NCBI RefSeq assembly: GCF_003337425.1
Contig: NZ_QPJU01000004.1
Span: forward strand, 186,001-250,000
Origin: Extensimonas vulgaris
GTDB lineage: Bacteria > Pseudomonadota > Gammaproteobacteria > Burkholderiales > Burkholderiaceae_C
DNA length: 64,000 bases
Direction: 5' to 3'
Position 1 is the stretch's first letter. The number at the start of each line of letters is the position of its first letter. The notes under the pieces were generated by a model. It ran no database searches, was not told where the DNA came from, and saw nothing but the letters and a program-made list of their open reading frames with translations. The translations under genes were made by a program, and so were the position numbers. Positions 16,377 through 23,285 of the stretch are shown piece after piece.

Positions 16377-16793
16377 CTACGCGCTCAGCAAACTCAAGCG
16401 CCGGCACAATCGCCACCAGGTCAGCAAGTCGCCCATGACTGCATCATCGAACGACGTGCACGGGGTGCGCAGCTCGGGCAAGATCGCCCACACGGGCCAC
16501 ACGGGCCACACGGCGCGCCATGGCTGCCGGTCGGCTCGGAAGCAGAGCAGCGGGATGGTGCCCTGCGCGTTCGCCTGCGTCACGGCCTGGGGCCACCACT
16601 CGCGGGCGACCAGGGACAGCGGCGCAGAGCGCGCGCGCTTGCTTTCGATGCACCAGTCGGGCAGGCCCACCAAGTCAGAGTCACCCGCATGCTGCCGGAC
16701 ACGGCGGGCAATGCGGCGCCCGGTCAGTTCGGACAACAGGGCGGCAAGCTCGCGCTCGCCACTCTGCCCCTTGGTGCGGCTCAGGCTGCCCAT
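16377..16793 (-). CDS. PDDEXK-type nuclease (Holliday-junction-resolvase-like)
   Basis: A 138-residue protein. The N-terminus SRTKGQSGERELAALLSELTG carries the Glu of the first helix of archaeal Hjc-like resolvases. The core DSDLVGLPDWCIESKRARSA near residues 41-60 provides the Asp and the E-x-K of the PD-(D/E)xK fold. It should be a metal-dependent endonuclease processing branched or replication DNA of the element; the exact substrate is inference. ATG 16793 overlaps the end of the exonuclease gene by 13 bases. The much longer open frame upstream is a shadow of that gene. The C-terminal third is Trp-rich. Confidence 0.7.
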   Translation of the reverse strand: MGSLSRTKGQSGERELAALLSELTGRRIARRVRQHAGDSDLVGLPDWCIESKRARSAPLSLVAREWWPQAVTQANAQGTIPLLCFRADRQPWRAVWPVWPVWAILPELRTPCTSFDDAVMGDLLTWWRLCRRLSLLSA

Positions 16794-17512
16794 GGCTCGC
16801 ACCCCTCGCCGGTCATGACGCGCCACGCGCTGCGCACAGCCTGCACGTCGCGGGCGCAGTATTCGGCAATCTCTGTGTGGCGCCCAGCAAGCCAAAGATC
16901 GAGGACTGCGGCGCCGGTGGTGCCGTCGGCTTTCGGGCTGGCAACCCCAAGCGCCCGGCAAAGACGGTCGAGGCTGATTTTGTCGCGCAGGCCAGCGAAC
17001 AGCACCATGGTGTCGCCGTAGTCCCTGCCAACCCGCGCCAGTGGGCCGGGCATCCAACCGGGCAGCTTGATGCGGCTCACCCAGAGTCTGGCGCGCAAGA
17101 AGGGCAAGTCGAACCCGCCGATGTTGTGGCCCACCAGGTGCGGGCGCACGCCGTCGAACCATGGCGCGGCAGGGTCGCTCGGATCAGGACGGCGGGCTTC
17201 CAGCAGCGCGTTGATCGCCTTGAGCGCGCGCAGCAGAAAATCGCGCTCAGACTCTTCGAGCGTGCGCACCACGGCCACGGCGTCGGCATCGTCAAGTGCG
17301 AATCCTACGCAGCAGACTTCGCCAGCGGCGGGATCGAGCGCTTGCCGACGGTAGGCGTCTTCGACGGCGGCAGGGCCGGACTCAGCCCACCAGGTCGCGA
17401 TGCTGTCTTCGCGCTTCAGCGTGCCAGGCGGGCGCACGGATTGCCGCGCCTGCTCGCGGGCGTCGGGGTGCTGGGATGGGACGGTTTCCAGGTCTATGTG
17501 CAAGATCGTCAT
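16781..17512 (-). CDS. DnaQ-like 3'-5' exonuclease (DEDDy)
   Basis: A 243-residue protein with the three Exo motifs of the DEDD superfamily: Exo I ILHIDLET at residues 3-10 (Asp and Glu), Exo II VGHNIGGFDLPFL near residue 126 (Asp), and Exo III EIAEYCARDVQAVRSAWRV near residue 223, where Tyr four residues before Asp makes it the DEDDy type. It resembles exonucleases of phage replication modules related to the 3'-5' domain of family A/B polymerases. It lies ten bases after the SSB-like gene and overlaps the PDDEXK gene. An AAGGCGG ribosome site precedes ATG 17512. Confidence 0.8.
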   Translation of the reverse strand: MTILHIDLETVPSQHPDAREQARQSVRPPGTLKREDSIATWWAESGPAAVEDAYRRQALDPAAGEVCCVGFALDDADAVAVVRTLEESERDFLLRALKAINALLEARRPDPSDPAAPWFDGVRPHLVGHNIGGFDLPFLRARLWVSRIKLPGWMPGPLARVGRDYGDTMVLFAGLRDKISLDRLCRALGVASPKADGTTGAAVLDLWLAGRHTEIAEYCARDVQAVRSAWRVMTGEGCEPWAA

Positions 17513-17522
17513 GGCGGCCGCC

Positions 17523-18155
17523 TTAGAACGGAATGTCCGAATCCATATCGTCGAAGCCCGACGATGCTGCGGCCCCAGCCTGGGCAGCAGGTGCGGCAGC
17601 AGGTGCAGCGCGGCGGGTCAGCTCCCGCCACTCGGGGCTTGCCTCAATTTGCTCGCGCAGCCGCTGGGGCAGCAGCGGCAGGTCTTCGCCGCAGGTCGGG
17701 TCGGACAAGTTGAAGATCACGGGTGCAATGACGGGCGGCGGGGGCTGCATGCCCCTGGGCAGGGGCGATATGCCAAGGATGTTTGCGTACTCCCGTTCGC
17801 CGCGCTGCACGTGCACCAAATTAAGCAAGGCGGGCGCGTTGATTAGCTTCTCAACGTCGAACCCGGTCAACTCCGTGGGCGAGAATGGGCGCCCGCGCCA
17901 GCTTTCGAGGAGGGTGCGCAAGGCGGATTTTTTGTGCAGGCTCGCCGTGAACCTTCTGGACACGGTGAACGGTTCGCCGTCGCTGCGCAGCTCGGCAAGC
18001 TGCCAAGTCAGCAACAGCTTGCGGGCGCTTTTGGTTTCGCCGTTGAAGTCTGATTGCTGGGTGCCAAGATCGACGATGCGCGAGCATCGGGCGGGCTGGG
18101 GGCCGCTGGGCGGCAGTTCAAAGGTTGCGGTTGAATTTTCTGCAATGGTCAGCAT
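17523..18155 (-). CDS. Candidate single-strand DNA-binding protein of the replication module
   Basis: A 210-residue protein with no family I can name with certainty. The body has a beta-rich look (STATFELPPSGPQPARCSRIVDLGTQ, KSARKLLLTWQL, FTVSRRFTASL). A Pro/Ala linker follows, and the protein ends with FDDMDSDIPF, very like the acidic DDDIPF tail through which SSB recruits partner proteins. Position between replication genes and nucleases supports an SSB or annealing-type role, as for DUF669-like phage proteins. AAAGAGG precedes ATG 18155. It overlaps the preceding small gene by 38 bases in another frame. Confidence 0.6.
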   Translation of the reverse strand: MLTIAENSTATFELPPSGPQPARCSRIVDLGTQQSDFNGETKSARKLLLTWQLAELRSDGEPFTVSRRFTASLHKKSALRTLLESWRGRPFSPTELTGFDVEKLINAPALLNLVHVQRGEREYANILGISPLPRGMQPPPPVIAPVIFNLSDPTCGEDLPLLPQRLREQIEASPEWRELTRRAAPAAAPAAQAGAAASSGFDDMDSDIPF

Positions 18156-18366
18156 TGGGTGCCTCTTTGGATTGGTTGATGCGGTGCTCGGTCTGGGTTC
18201 GGTCTGTCGCGGTCGGGTATCTGGTGCGGCGCCAGCTCGCGCAGGCGGCGTCGCGCGCTTGGTACTGGTGCAGTGGGATCACGTGCATGGGGTCGGTCGC
18301 GGCGCACACGTGCCGGTCAACGTGCGCCAGCTTGTGGTGTGCGCACGATGCACACGGGCGGCTCAT
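18118..18366 (-). CDS. Small Cys/His-rich protein
   Basis: An 82-residue protein starting MSRPCASCAHHKLAHVDRHVC. The CxxC-x2-H and further Cys and His residues could bind zinc. The function is unknown. Its start codon overlaps the preceding stop codon as ATGA (18363-18366), which supports the chosen start, and its 3' end overlaps the SSB-like gene. It resembles a reduced version of the C-terminal Cys motif of its upstream neighbour. Confidence 0.6.
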   Translation of the reverse strand: MSRPCASCAHHKLAHVDRHVCAATDPMHVIPLHQYQARDAACASWRRTRYPTATDRTQTEHRINQSKEAPNADHCRKFNRNL

Positions 18367-18983
18367 GCTTCGCCCCAGCTCGGGCAGCGCTGCAACGTCG
18401 CCACCAGCGGCTCGCGCATCCCGCCTGGGGCATGGCAGCGCCACGCGCCGGGCCTGCCGCGCAGGTGGCGGCACTCAAGGCACAGCCGCCTATCGTCGCC
18501 GTCGCGGTCGCGCAGCAGCAGCGTGTCGGCCATGCGCCCAGCCTCGTGGTCAGGCAGCCCCAGCCGCTCGAAGCGCTCGCAGCGCTGCGCCATGGTCGCC
18601 AGCTCTGCATCGCTCGCTGGCGCGTGATTCCATGACTTCGGCGCCTGGGGCTTGGCGCTGTACGCCGGGCACGTGGCGGCGTGGCCCTCGGGCGGCCACA
18701 CGATGCCGAAGTGCTCGCGCAGGCCAGCCGCTACGGGCTGCGAGCAGGTCGCATAGGGCAGGCGGTGGGCGCAGTCTGCGCAGGCGCGCACGCAAACATC
18801 GGGCGCAGTTTGCTTTGTGCGCTCTGGTGGTGTTTCAGGTGTATCAGGTGTGCAGCCCAATGTTTGCGCGGGTTTCGCCTGATACACCGGGTTTTGCGCA
18901 GGTGTATCAGGTGTATCGGGTGGGCCTACTGGCGCAGGTTGCGCGGCGGCGGTGCGGGCCGCAAGGTAGTCGGCGAGGCTCAT
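18363..18983 (-). CDS. Cys-rich zinc-finger-like protein with TPDTPDTP repeats
   Basis: A 206-residue protein of unknown function. The N-terminal 50 residues are a Pro/Thr/Asp linker with DTPDTP and PDTPETP repeats, encoded by a short DNA motif that also occurs inverted in the DUF927 gene. The rest has paired cysteines: CVRACADC near residue 67, ATCPAY near residue 105, LCLECRHLRG near residue 167 and RC in the last ten residues, suggesting two zinc sites. The start overlaps the DUF927 stop codon as ATGA. Similar Cys-rich proteins accompany primase genes in prophages, but no activity can be assigned. Confidence 0.65.
   Translation of the reverse strand: MSLADYLAARTAAAQPAPVGPPDTPDTPAQNPVYQAKPAQTLGCTPDTPETPPERTKQTAPDVCVRACADCAHRLPYATCSQPVAAGLREHFGIVWPPEGHAATCPAYSAKPQAPKSWNHAPASDAELATMAQRCERFERLGLPDHEAGRMADTLLLRDRDGDDRRLCLECRHLRGRPGAWRCHAPGGMREPLVATLQRCPSWGEA
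18829..18922. repeat. Iterated GGTGTATCAGG motif, cluster 1
   Basis: The minus strand reads CCTGATACACC units. The 27 bases at 18829-18855 are the exact reverse complement of 20798-20824. Further partial units lie at 18878-18888 and 18900-18921. All are within the start of the Cys-rich protein gene. Confidence 0.75.
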
Positions 18984-20875
18984 TGCGCGCCCTCCACCAG
19001 CTTCGTCGGGTCGATCACGTACACGCGCACGCCACGGCCATCGATGCGCCGGAAGACAGAGCGCTTGCCATCCGCACCAGGCGCAGGCAGCGCGCCCACG
19101 GATGCAAGAACATCCGTCACCAACTTGGTGTCGAAGCCCTTGGCAGCCTCGGCAAGCCCGCTCGCGGTGAACAAGTAGCGCACACCATCGCCGGTGCTTT
19201 CGCGCCAGCCTGCACGGTCGGGAATGGGCCGCGCATCTTCTGGCGCATCAAGGCCTTGGAACCGTGCGGCACCGTAGCGGTCGAGGAACGCACCCACGGC
19301 GGCAAGCACTTTGCCGCGCTCATCGTTTTCGGCGGTGCCGCCTCGTGCCTCGTGCCACAGTTGCAGCGCCAGCCCTGCGGCCTCTACAGCGTGCCCCTGG
19401 GGCCACGGGGTCAGGCCGTACTCAATCGCCAGCTCGCCCGCAAGTGCGATCAAGGCCAGCCGGGCGGCGGCGCGCTTGACCTGACCTTGTGCGCCAGGCG
19501 GATTGAACTCGGGCAGCGCCTTGACGGCTTCGAGCGCCTGCCCAAAGTCGCGTTCGTCGTGCGCCAGGCGGTCGAGGAGGGCGCGGCCTGCGGTGCCATA
19601 GTTTTCGGCGGCAGCGGTTTTGAGCGCGTCGGAAAACGCGCGGCCATCGGCGTGGCCGTGCAGCGCATCCCACGCTCCATACTGGCGCGCCACGGGAATA
19701 TCGAGCAGGCGCACGGCCTGCCCAGCCTTGGCACGCTGCCCGCCTTCGAGCATGGCCGTGGCAAGGGTCTTTTCGCCGGTCGAGAGAATGCAGCAGCGCC
19801 AGTGCCGGACGGTGCGGGCGGCGCCGGTGCGCGTCGCGCGCTGCTTGCCCGTTCCGTTTGTGAGCGCGTAGGCGATCAGGCCGATCTCGCGCGGCTCGCA
19901 TTCTGATATTTCGTCGAGCGGAAGCAGGCAGTCGTTCGACAGTGCGGCGGCGCCCTCCATCCCGTTCGCCGTGCTGCGCCAGCTACGCCGAAACTCGGGG
20001 CCGCCCCACACGGAACGCGCGGCATCAAGGCACGATGTTTTGCCGGTCGAGGATTCGCCCACCAGGTGCACGCCGCCACCTTCGGCATGCACCTTCGCCA
20101 GCAGCGGGCCAGCGAAGGCCGTCGATAGCGCCAGCACGAGCATGGGGTTGTCCTGCGCCAGCGTCGCCACCGAATCGCGCCAGGCCGTGAGCGTGCCCTT
20201 CTGCGTGAAGGCGTGTTCTGCGGCTTCTTCGGCTTGGAACACCACGGTGTCAGGCGTGGGGCCGATGGTCGCGTCGGGCAGAACGAAGTTTTTCCCGTGC
20301 CAGCCGACGGACAAAGCGCAGGTCACGCGGCGCTGCGGCGTTTCGCCCTGCAAATACATTGCAAGGTGGTTCTGCGCAGCCGGGTTGATGCGCAGCCCAG
20401 CCGCCAAAAGCTCGCCGCGCAGCTCGTCGCCGCGCCCAGCGAGTAGGCGCATGGGCATGGCCCACGTCTTCCAGCGGCCTAGGGTGTTCTGGAACCTGAG
20501 CAGGCGGCCAAAGCTGCCCTCGCGCACGTCGGACAAAACGGCCTCGACGTGTAGCGGGTCGCACACCCACGTTTGCGCTGGGCGGACAAGCGGGGTCTTC
20601 GGCGTGCCCACGTTTTTCATGAAAAAGTGCCACACGCCGGGCCGCTGGCGCTTGTCTTCGGCGTCAGTCCACCAGGTGCCAAAAACCCGGTAGCAGGGGC
20701 GATCCTCTTCGCCTGGGACTTGCGGCGCTGCGCCTGATACACCAGATACACCAGCAGATTCGGCGGTGTATCGGGAGGAACCCGCGCCAGTGCTTGCCTG
20801 CACACCTGATACACCTGAAACACCTTCGCGTGTATCACTGCGATCAAAGGTCTCGAAAACGACGTGTTCATCCAT
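18980..20875 (-). CDS. DUF927-domain ATPase (replicative helicase-like)
   Basis: A 631-residue P-loop protein. The DUF927 part includes CALSVGWHGKNFVLPDATIG near residue 195, Walker A LVGESSTGKTSCLDAA near residue 282, Walker B CLLPLDEISECEPREIG near residue 328, and an arginine-rich RATRTGAARTVRHWRCCILST region near residue 355. These proteins act with a TOPRIM primase in phage and satellite replication modules, and a helicase or loader role is likely by context. Residues 15-60 are a flexible linker with GVSGVSG repeats made by the inverted form of the iterated DNA motif. ATG 20875 is chosen; it overlaps the primase gene by 8 bases. Confidence 0.75.
   Translation of the reverse strand: MDEHVVFETFDRSDTREGVSGVSGVQASTGAGSSRYTAESAGVSGVSGAAPQVPGEEDRPCYRVFGTWWTDAEDKRQRPGVWHFFMKNVGTPKTPLVRPAQTWVCDPLHVEAVLSDVREGSFGRLLRFQNTLGRWKTWAMPMRLLAGRGDELRGELLAAGLRINPAAQNHLAMYLQGETPQRRVTCALSVGWHGKNFVLPDATIGPTPDTVVFQAEEAAEHAFTQKGTLTAWRDSVATLAQDNPMLVLALSTAFAGPLLAKVHAEGGGVHLVGESSTGKTSCLDAARSVWGGPEFRRSWRSTANGMEGAAALSNDCLLPLDEISECEPREIGLIAYALTNGTGKQRATRTGAARTVRHWRCCILSTGEKTLATAMLEGGQRAKAGQAVRLLDIPVARQYGAWDALHGHADGRAFSDALKTAAAENYGTAGRALLDRLAHDERDFGQALEAVKALPEFNPPGAQGQVKRAAARLALIALAGELAIEYGLTPWPQGHAVEAAGLALQLWHEARGGTAENDERGKVLAAVGAFLDRYGAARFQGLDAPEDARPIPDRAGWRESTGDGVRYLFTASGLAEAAKGFDTKLVTDVLASVGALPAPGADGKRSVFRRIDGRGVRVYVIDPTKLVEGAQ
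20730..20824. repeat. Iterated CCTGATACACC motif, cluster 2 (inverted relative to cluster 1)
   Basis: Plus-strand units CCTGATACACC lie at about 20732-20742 and 20805-20815, with a further ACCAGATACACC at 20741-20752. The 27 bases at 20798-20824 form a perfect inverted repeat with 18829-18855. The cluster lies in the start of the DUF927 gene. Confidence 0.75.
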
Positions 20876-21770
20876 GGCGCCCCTCCGTTTCCAGGAACAG
20901 CGCCAGGTCGGCAAAGTCGCTCAGTTCCAGCGGCGCACCTGCGGGCCACGCCGGACGGGCGAGCGTGCCGCCTACAGCGCTGGCGGCTTCGCGGGCTTTG
21001 ACAAGGCCGGGGTTTCCAGGCGTGCAGCGATCATCGTCGGCACACAGAACCAGTTCTGCACCTGGGAATCGCTGGCGCGCGGCCTGGGCCACGTGTAGCA
21101 GGTTCCCGCAATCGAGCGCAGCAAGCACGGCGGCACCGGGAAAGAAGTGCTGCGCCACGGCCATCGCGGTAGCCCAGCCCTCGGCAACGGCGATCAGCTT
21201 GGGCGCTGCAAGGTCGCCCACCACGTGAATGAAGTGGCCGGTCTTCGCCATGCCGGTGGTGAAACGCTTCTCGCCACTGGGGGCGATGAATTGCAGCCCG
21301 TGAACGGCGCCGTCGAAGTCCTGCACGCAGAGCGCCAGCCGGTCGCCATCCTGCCGCGCAAGCCCTGGGGGGATGCGCTTTTTCAGCAGGTAGGGATGAA
21401 GCGGCTCTGCGGGCGGCAGGGATGCCCACTTGCGCGCTGCGCGCTCTGCGGCAGCTTGCCGGGCCTGGGCTTCGGCCTGAGAGCGTTGCGCCTGCATGGT
21501 GCGCACGCGCTCGCGGTGGGCGACCTCTTCGGCAGCGGTCAGCTTGCGGCCTATGTCAGCGCGCCAGCTTTGCCAGCCCAACCCGTCACGGTGGTTTTGC
21601 ACGCCACCAGCCGGGATGCCGTCAAGGTGTAGTAGATAGCTGCCATCGCTGCGCCCATGCTTGCCCACGGCGTCGCAGCGGTGAATTTTCCCGTCCGCGA
21701 TTATTTGGCCGGGCGGTATCAACCCGCGCGCTTCGAGCACGCGGCGGAATTGGTCGAGGTAGGCATTCAT
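20868..21770 (-). CDS. TOPRIM-domain primase
   Basis: A 300-residue protein. The N-terminal part (DQFRRVLEARGLIPPGQIIADGKIHRCDAVG) resembles the zinc-binding or substrate-binding start of P4-alpha-like primases, with HRC near residue 31. A charged coiled segment near residues 85-120 follows. The TOPRIM domain begins near residue 190: IAVAEGWATAMAVAQHF (the conserved Glu) and ELVLCADDDRCTPGNPG near residue 240 (the DxD). It should prime replication of the element together with the DUF927 ATPase. ATG 21770 is chosen as the family-like start; 11 further upstream codons are doubtful. It is the first gene of the replication operon. Confidence 0.8.
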   Translation of the reverse strand: MNAYLDQFRRVLEARGLIPPGQIIADGKIHRCDAVGKHGRSDGSYLLHLDGIPAGGVQNHRDGLGWQSWRADIGRKLTAAEEVAHRERVRTMQAQRSQAEAQARQAAAERAARKWASLPPAEPLHPYLLKKRIPPGLARQDGDRLALCVQDFDGAVHGLQFIAPSGEKRFTTGMAKTGHFIHVVGDLAAPKLIAVAEGWATAMAVAQHFFPGAAVLAALDCGNLLHVAQAARQRFPGAELVLCADDDRCTPGNPGLVKAREAASAVGGTLARPAWPAGAPLELSDFADLALFLETEGRHG

Positions 21771-21828
21771 GCGCAACCTCGCATTCCAATTGCCACGGCG
21801 CAAAACACTCCAATTTGAAAACCCACGC

Positions 21829-21856
21829 TTGCGAAAACGAACGCAGTCGTTACAAT
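21829..21856 (+). promoter_or_regulatory. Rightward promoter opposing the replication operon
   Basis: TTGCGA, 16-base spacer, TACAAT on the + strand, in the leader of the leftward primase gene. The expected start is near 21863. No + strand gene follows, only a terminator at 21890-21919. Confidence 0.5.
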
Positions 21857-21862
21857 CAGGTC

Positions 21863-21919
21863 TTCAGTCGGATTTTTGGAAACCGTTATTGCCGCCCATA
21901 GCCGGGCGGCATTTTTTTT
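21863..21919 (+). ncRNA. Predicted short antisense RNA over the replication-operon leader
   Basis: A promoter-like pair (21829-21856) and a strong terminator (21890-21919) enclose about 55 bases with no reading frame. A transcript would be antisense to the leader of the primase mRNA, as in countertranscript control of plasmid replication. This is predicted from sequence signals only. Confidence 0.35.
21890..21919 (+). terminator. Rho-independent terminator (rightward)
   Basis: TGCCGCCC, loop ATAGCC, GGGCGGCA, then TTTTTTTT on the + strand: an 8-bp stem, 6-base loop and T tract. It points against the leftward genes on both sides, so it must serve a + strand transcript. Confidence 0.8.
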
Positions 21920-21944
21920 GATTGCTCGCATGGCGGCGCTCCAA

Positions 21945-22148
21945 TCAGGCAGCGCCCAGCAGTTTTTTCAGCTCGGCAGTGGGCCAAAGCAGGCGGCCAT
22001 GCAGGCGAATGGGCCGGATGGGGCCATTTTCAAAGCACGCCCACAATCGCAATGTCTGCGGCTTGCGCCCCAAGTGATATGCCGCGCACTCGGTCGGTAC
22101 GGCGTGGCGGGTTTCATTCGCCAGCGGGGGATATTCTTGCACTCGCAT
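21945..22148 (-). CDS. Small HTH protein (AlpA / excisionase-like)
   Basis: A 67-residue protein: VPTECAAYHLGRKPQTLRLWACFENGPIRPIRLHGRLLWPTAELKKLLGAA. The layout, a helix-turn-helix, then a wing with RPIRLHGRLLWP, then a short C-terminal helix after a WP(T)AEL motif, is that of MerR-like AlpA or excisionase proteins of integrated elements. It may control integrase direction or the replication operon. GAAAGGA stands eight bases before ATG 22148. Its upstream region (22149-22252) carries three symmetric sites. Confidence 0.75.
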   Translation of the reverse strand: MRVQEYPPLANETRHAVPTECAAYHLGRKPQTLRLWACFENGPIRPIRLHGRLLWPTAELKKLLGAA

Positions 22149-22160
22149 CGGTAGTCCTTT

Positions 22161-22180
22161 CCGTCAATTGGTGTTGACGG
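22161..22180. promoter_or_regulatory. Perfect dyad in the leader of the AlpA-like gene
   Basis: CCGTCAA, 6 bases, TTGACGG: a perfect 7-bp inverted repeat directly upstream of the ribosome site of the 22148 gene. It could be an operator or an mRNA hairpin. Confidence 0.55.
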
Positions 22181-22210
22181 ATGGAATGTGCCGATGGGCG
22201 CAAGGAAAGT

Positions 22211-22245
22211 CATTGCACCTGCAATGGTGGGCGTTGCAGTTGCAA
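22211..22245. promoter_or_regulatory. Tandem operator-like dyads, 21 bp centre to centre
   Basis: CATTGCA-CC-TGCAATG (22211-22226) and TTGCA-GT-TGCAA (22234-22245) share the core TTGCA-NN-TGCAA and have centres 21 bp apart, two helical turns. That is the usual geometry for cooperative binding of a repressor dimer pair. They lie between the two regulatory genes of the element. Confidence 0.65.
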
Positions 22246-22252
22246 TGCTGCG

Positions 22253-22894
22253 CTATTTGTTTTGAAGCGCTCTGTTGGCTTCTGCAAACTTCCCGTCGGT
22301 GGTGCGCTTGGGTAGGGCGTATTCGTCTTCCAGGTACGCGACAAGCTCGGCTTGGGACTTGAAGGGGCCTTTGTCCATGATGGTTTCCAGCATGGCGCCG
22401 ATGAGCACCAACAGCGTTTGGCGCTCGCGCTCGCCCAGCTCTGGTTTTGGTTTTGGCAATTCGCCAGCATGGGCGCCGATGCGGTATTCGCGCTCAAAGC
22501 GGTCTAGCTCTTCGCGGACTATGACCAGGTCTTTTGCGGTGAATATCTGCGGGGGGTCAAAATCGAATCCCACGTCCCCAACCAATGCTTCGTCTCCCGA
22601 AACCGGGGGAAGCACAATATATGGCCTGCAACCATCGCCAAAAGCGCCGCGTAAATCTTCTGGCGTCAAGCCCAGCGGCAACATGGTTTCAGTCCATTGG
22701 TTTGGCGTGTTTTTGGTGGCGCTCTTTTCACGCCAGGCAATGCAAATCTTTCGCGCGGGTCTTACCGATATTCGCAGCGCTTCATTCTCGCCATAATCAA
22801 TCAGGTCTTCAATTGTGCAGCCCCATCGCCGGGCAACCTCTTCGAGGGTGAACCAATCTCTTTTGGGTAGCTGGGGGCGGTCTTTGTCGCTCAT
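22253..22894 (-). CDS. Putative HTH-containing protein of the element
   Basis: A 213-residue protein. The N-terminus LPKRDWFTLEEVARRWGCTIEDLIDYGENEALRI is a MerR-type helix-turn-helix start (WFTLEEVARRWG). The middle has an acidic stretch and GFDFDPPQIFTAKDLVIVREELDRFE; the C-terminal half is helical (GERERQTLLVLIGAMLETIMDKGPFKSQAELVAYLEDEY). I cannot name the family, though similar 200-residue proteins occur in prophages and integrated elements. It is a candidate master regulator for the neighbouring operators. Its base composition is visibly less GC-rich than its neighbours, suggesting separate origin. Confidence 0.6.
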   Translation of the reverse strand: MSDKDRPQLPKRDWFTLEEVARRWGCTIEDLIDYGENEALRISVRPARKICIAWREKSATKNTPNQWTETMLPLGLTPEDLRGAFGDGCRPYIVLPPVSGDEALVGDVGFDFDPPQIFTAKDLVIVREELDRFEREYRIGAHAGELPKPKPELGERERQTLLVLIGAMLETIMDKGPFKSQAELVAYLEDEYALPKRTTDGKFAEANRALQNK

Positions 22895-22991
22895 GGTGCG
22901 TCCTGCGCGCAACCTGCATTCGGGTGCCAGCGCCAGGCCGGGGCAGGAACCCGGCTTTTCACCCCGTCGGGCTAGGCGCTGGCGAAACGGG

Positions 22992-23285
22992 TCACGCCGT
23001 CGCTGCGTCGCTCTGTTCGATGCGCAGGCGCAGCTTGCCGCCCACGGCCTGGGCGAATCGCTCCACGGTGCGCAGCGATGGCAGGGCGCGGCCTGATTCC
23101 ATGCGCGCCACGGCGCTTTGCGTGGTGCCCATGCGTTGCGCCACGTCGGCTTGGGTCAGCCCTGCGCGGGTACGCGCTTCGATCAGCGCGCGGGCAATGG
23201 CGTATTCATCGGCCATGGCATCAAAGGCGGCTTTGGCCTGGGCATCGGCGAGCAGCTTTTCTTCGAGGGCGTCAAGGGTTTGCAT
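22992..23285 (-). CDS. XRE-family antitoxin (HigA-like)
   Basis: A 97-residue protein with a Cro/CI-type HTH at residues 41-85 (GLTQADVAQRMGTTQSAVARMESGRALPSLRTVERFAQAVG). The N-terminal helix (EEKLLADAQAKAAFDAMADEYAIARALIEART) is typical of HTH antitoxins paired with RelE/HigB toxins. It follows the toxin gene with a 14-base overlap, toxin first, which is the HigBA order. It should neutralise the toxin and repress the pair. Confidence 0.85.
   Translation of the reverse strand: MQTLDALEEKLLADAQAKAAFDAMADEYAIARALIEARTRAGLTQADVAQRMGTTQSAVARMESGRALPSLRTVERFAQAVGGKLRLRIEQSDAATA

Noticed and set aside
16377-17162. Long form (261 residues) of the PDDEXK nuclease
   Set aside because: The extra N-terminal part is Arg/Pro-rich out-of-frame reading of the exonuclease gene; ATG 16793 begins the conserved fold.
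18829-20824. CRISPR array from the short repeated units
   Set aside because: Units are short, irregularly spaced, in coding sequence and inverted between clusters; there are no spacers of constant length and no cas genes.
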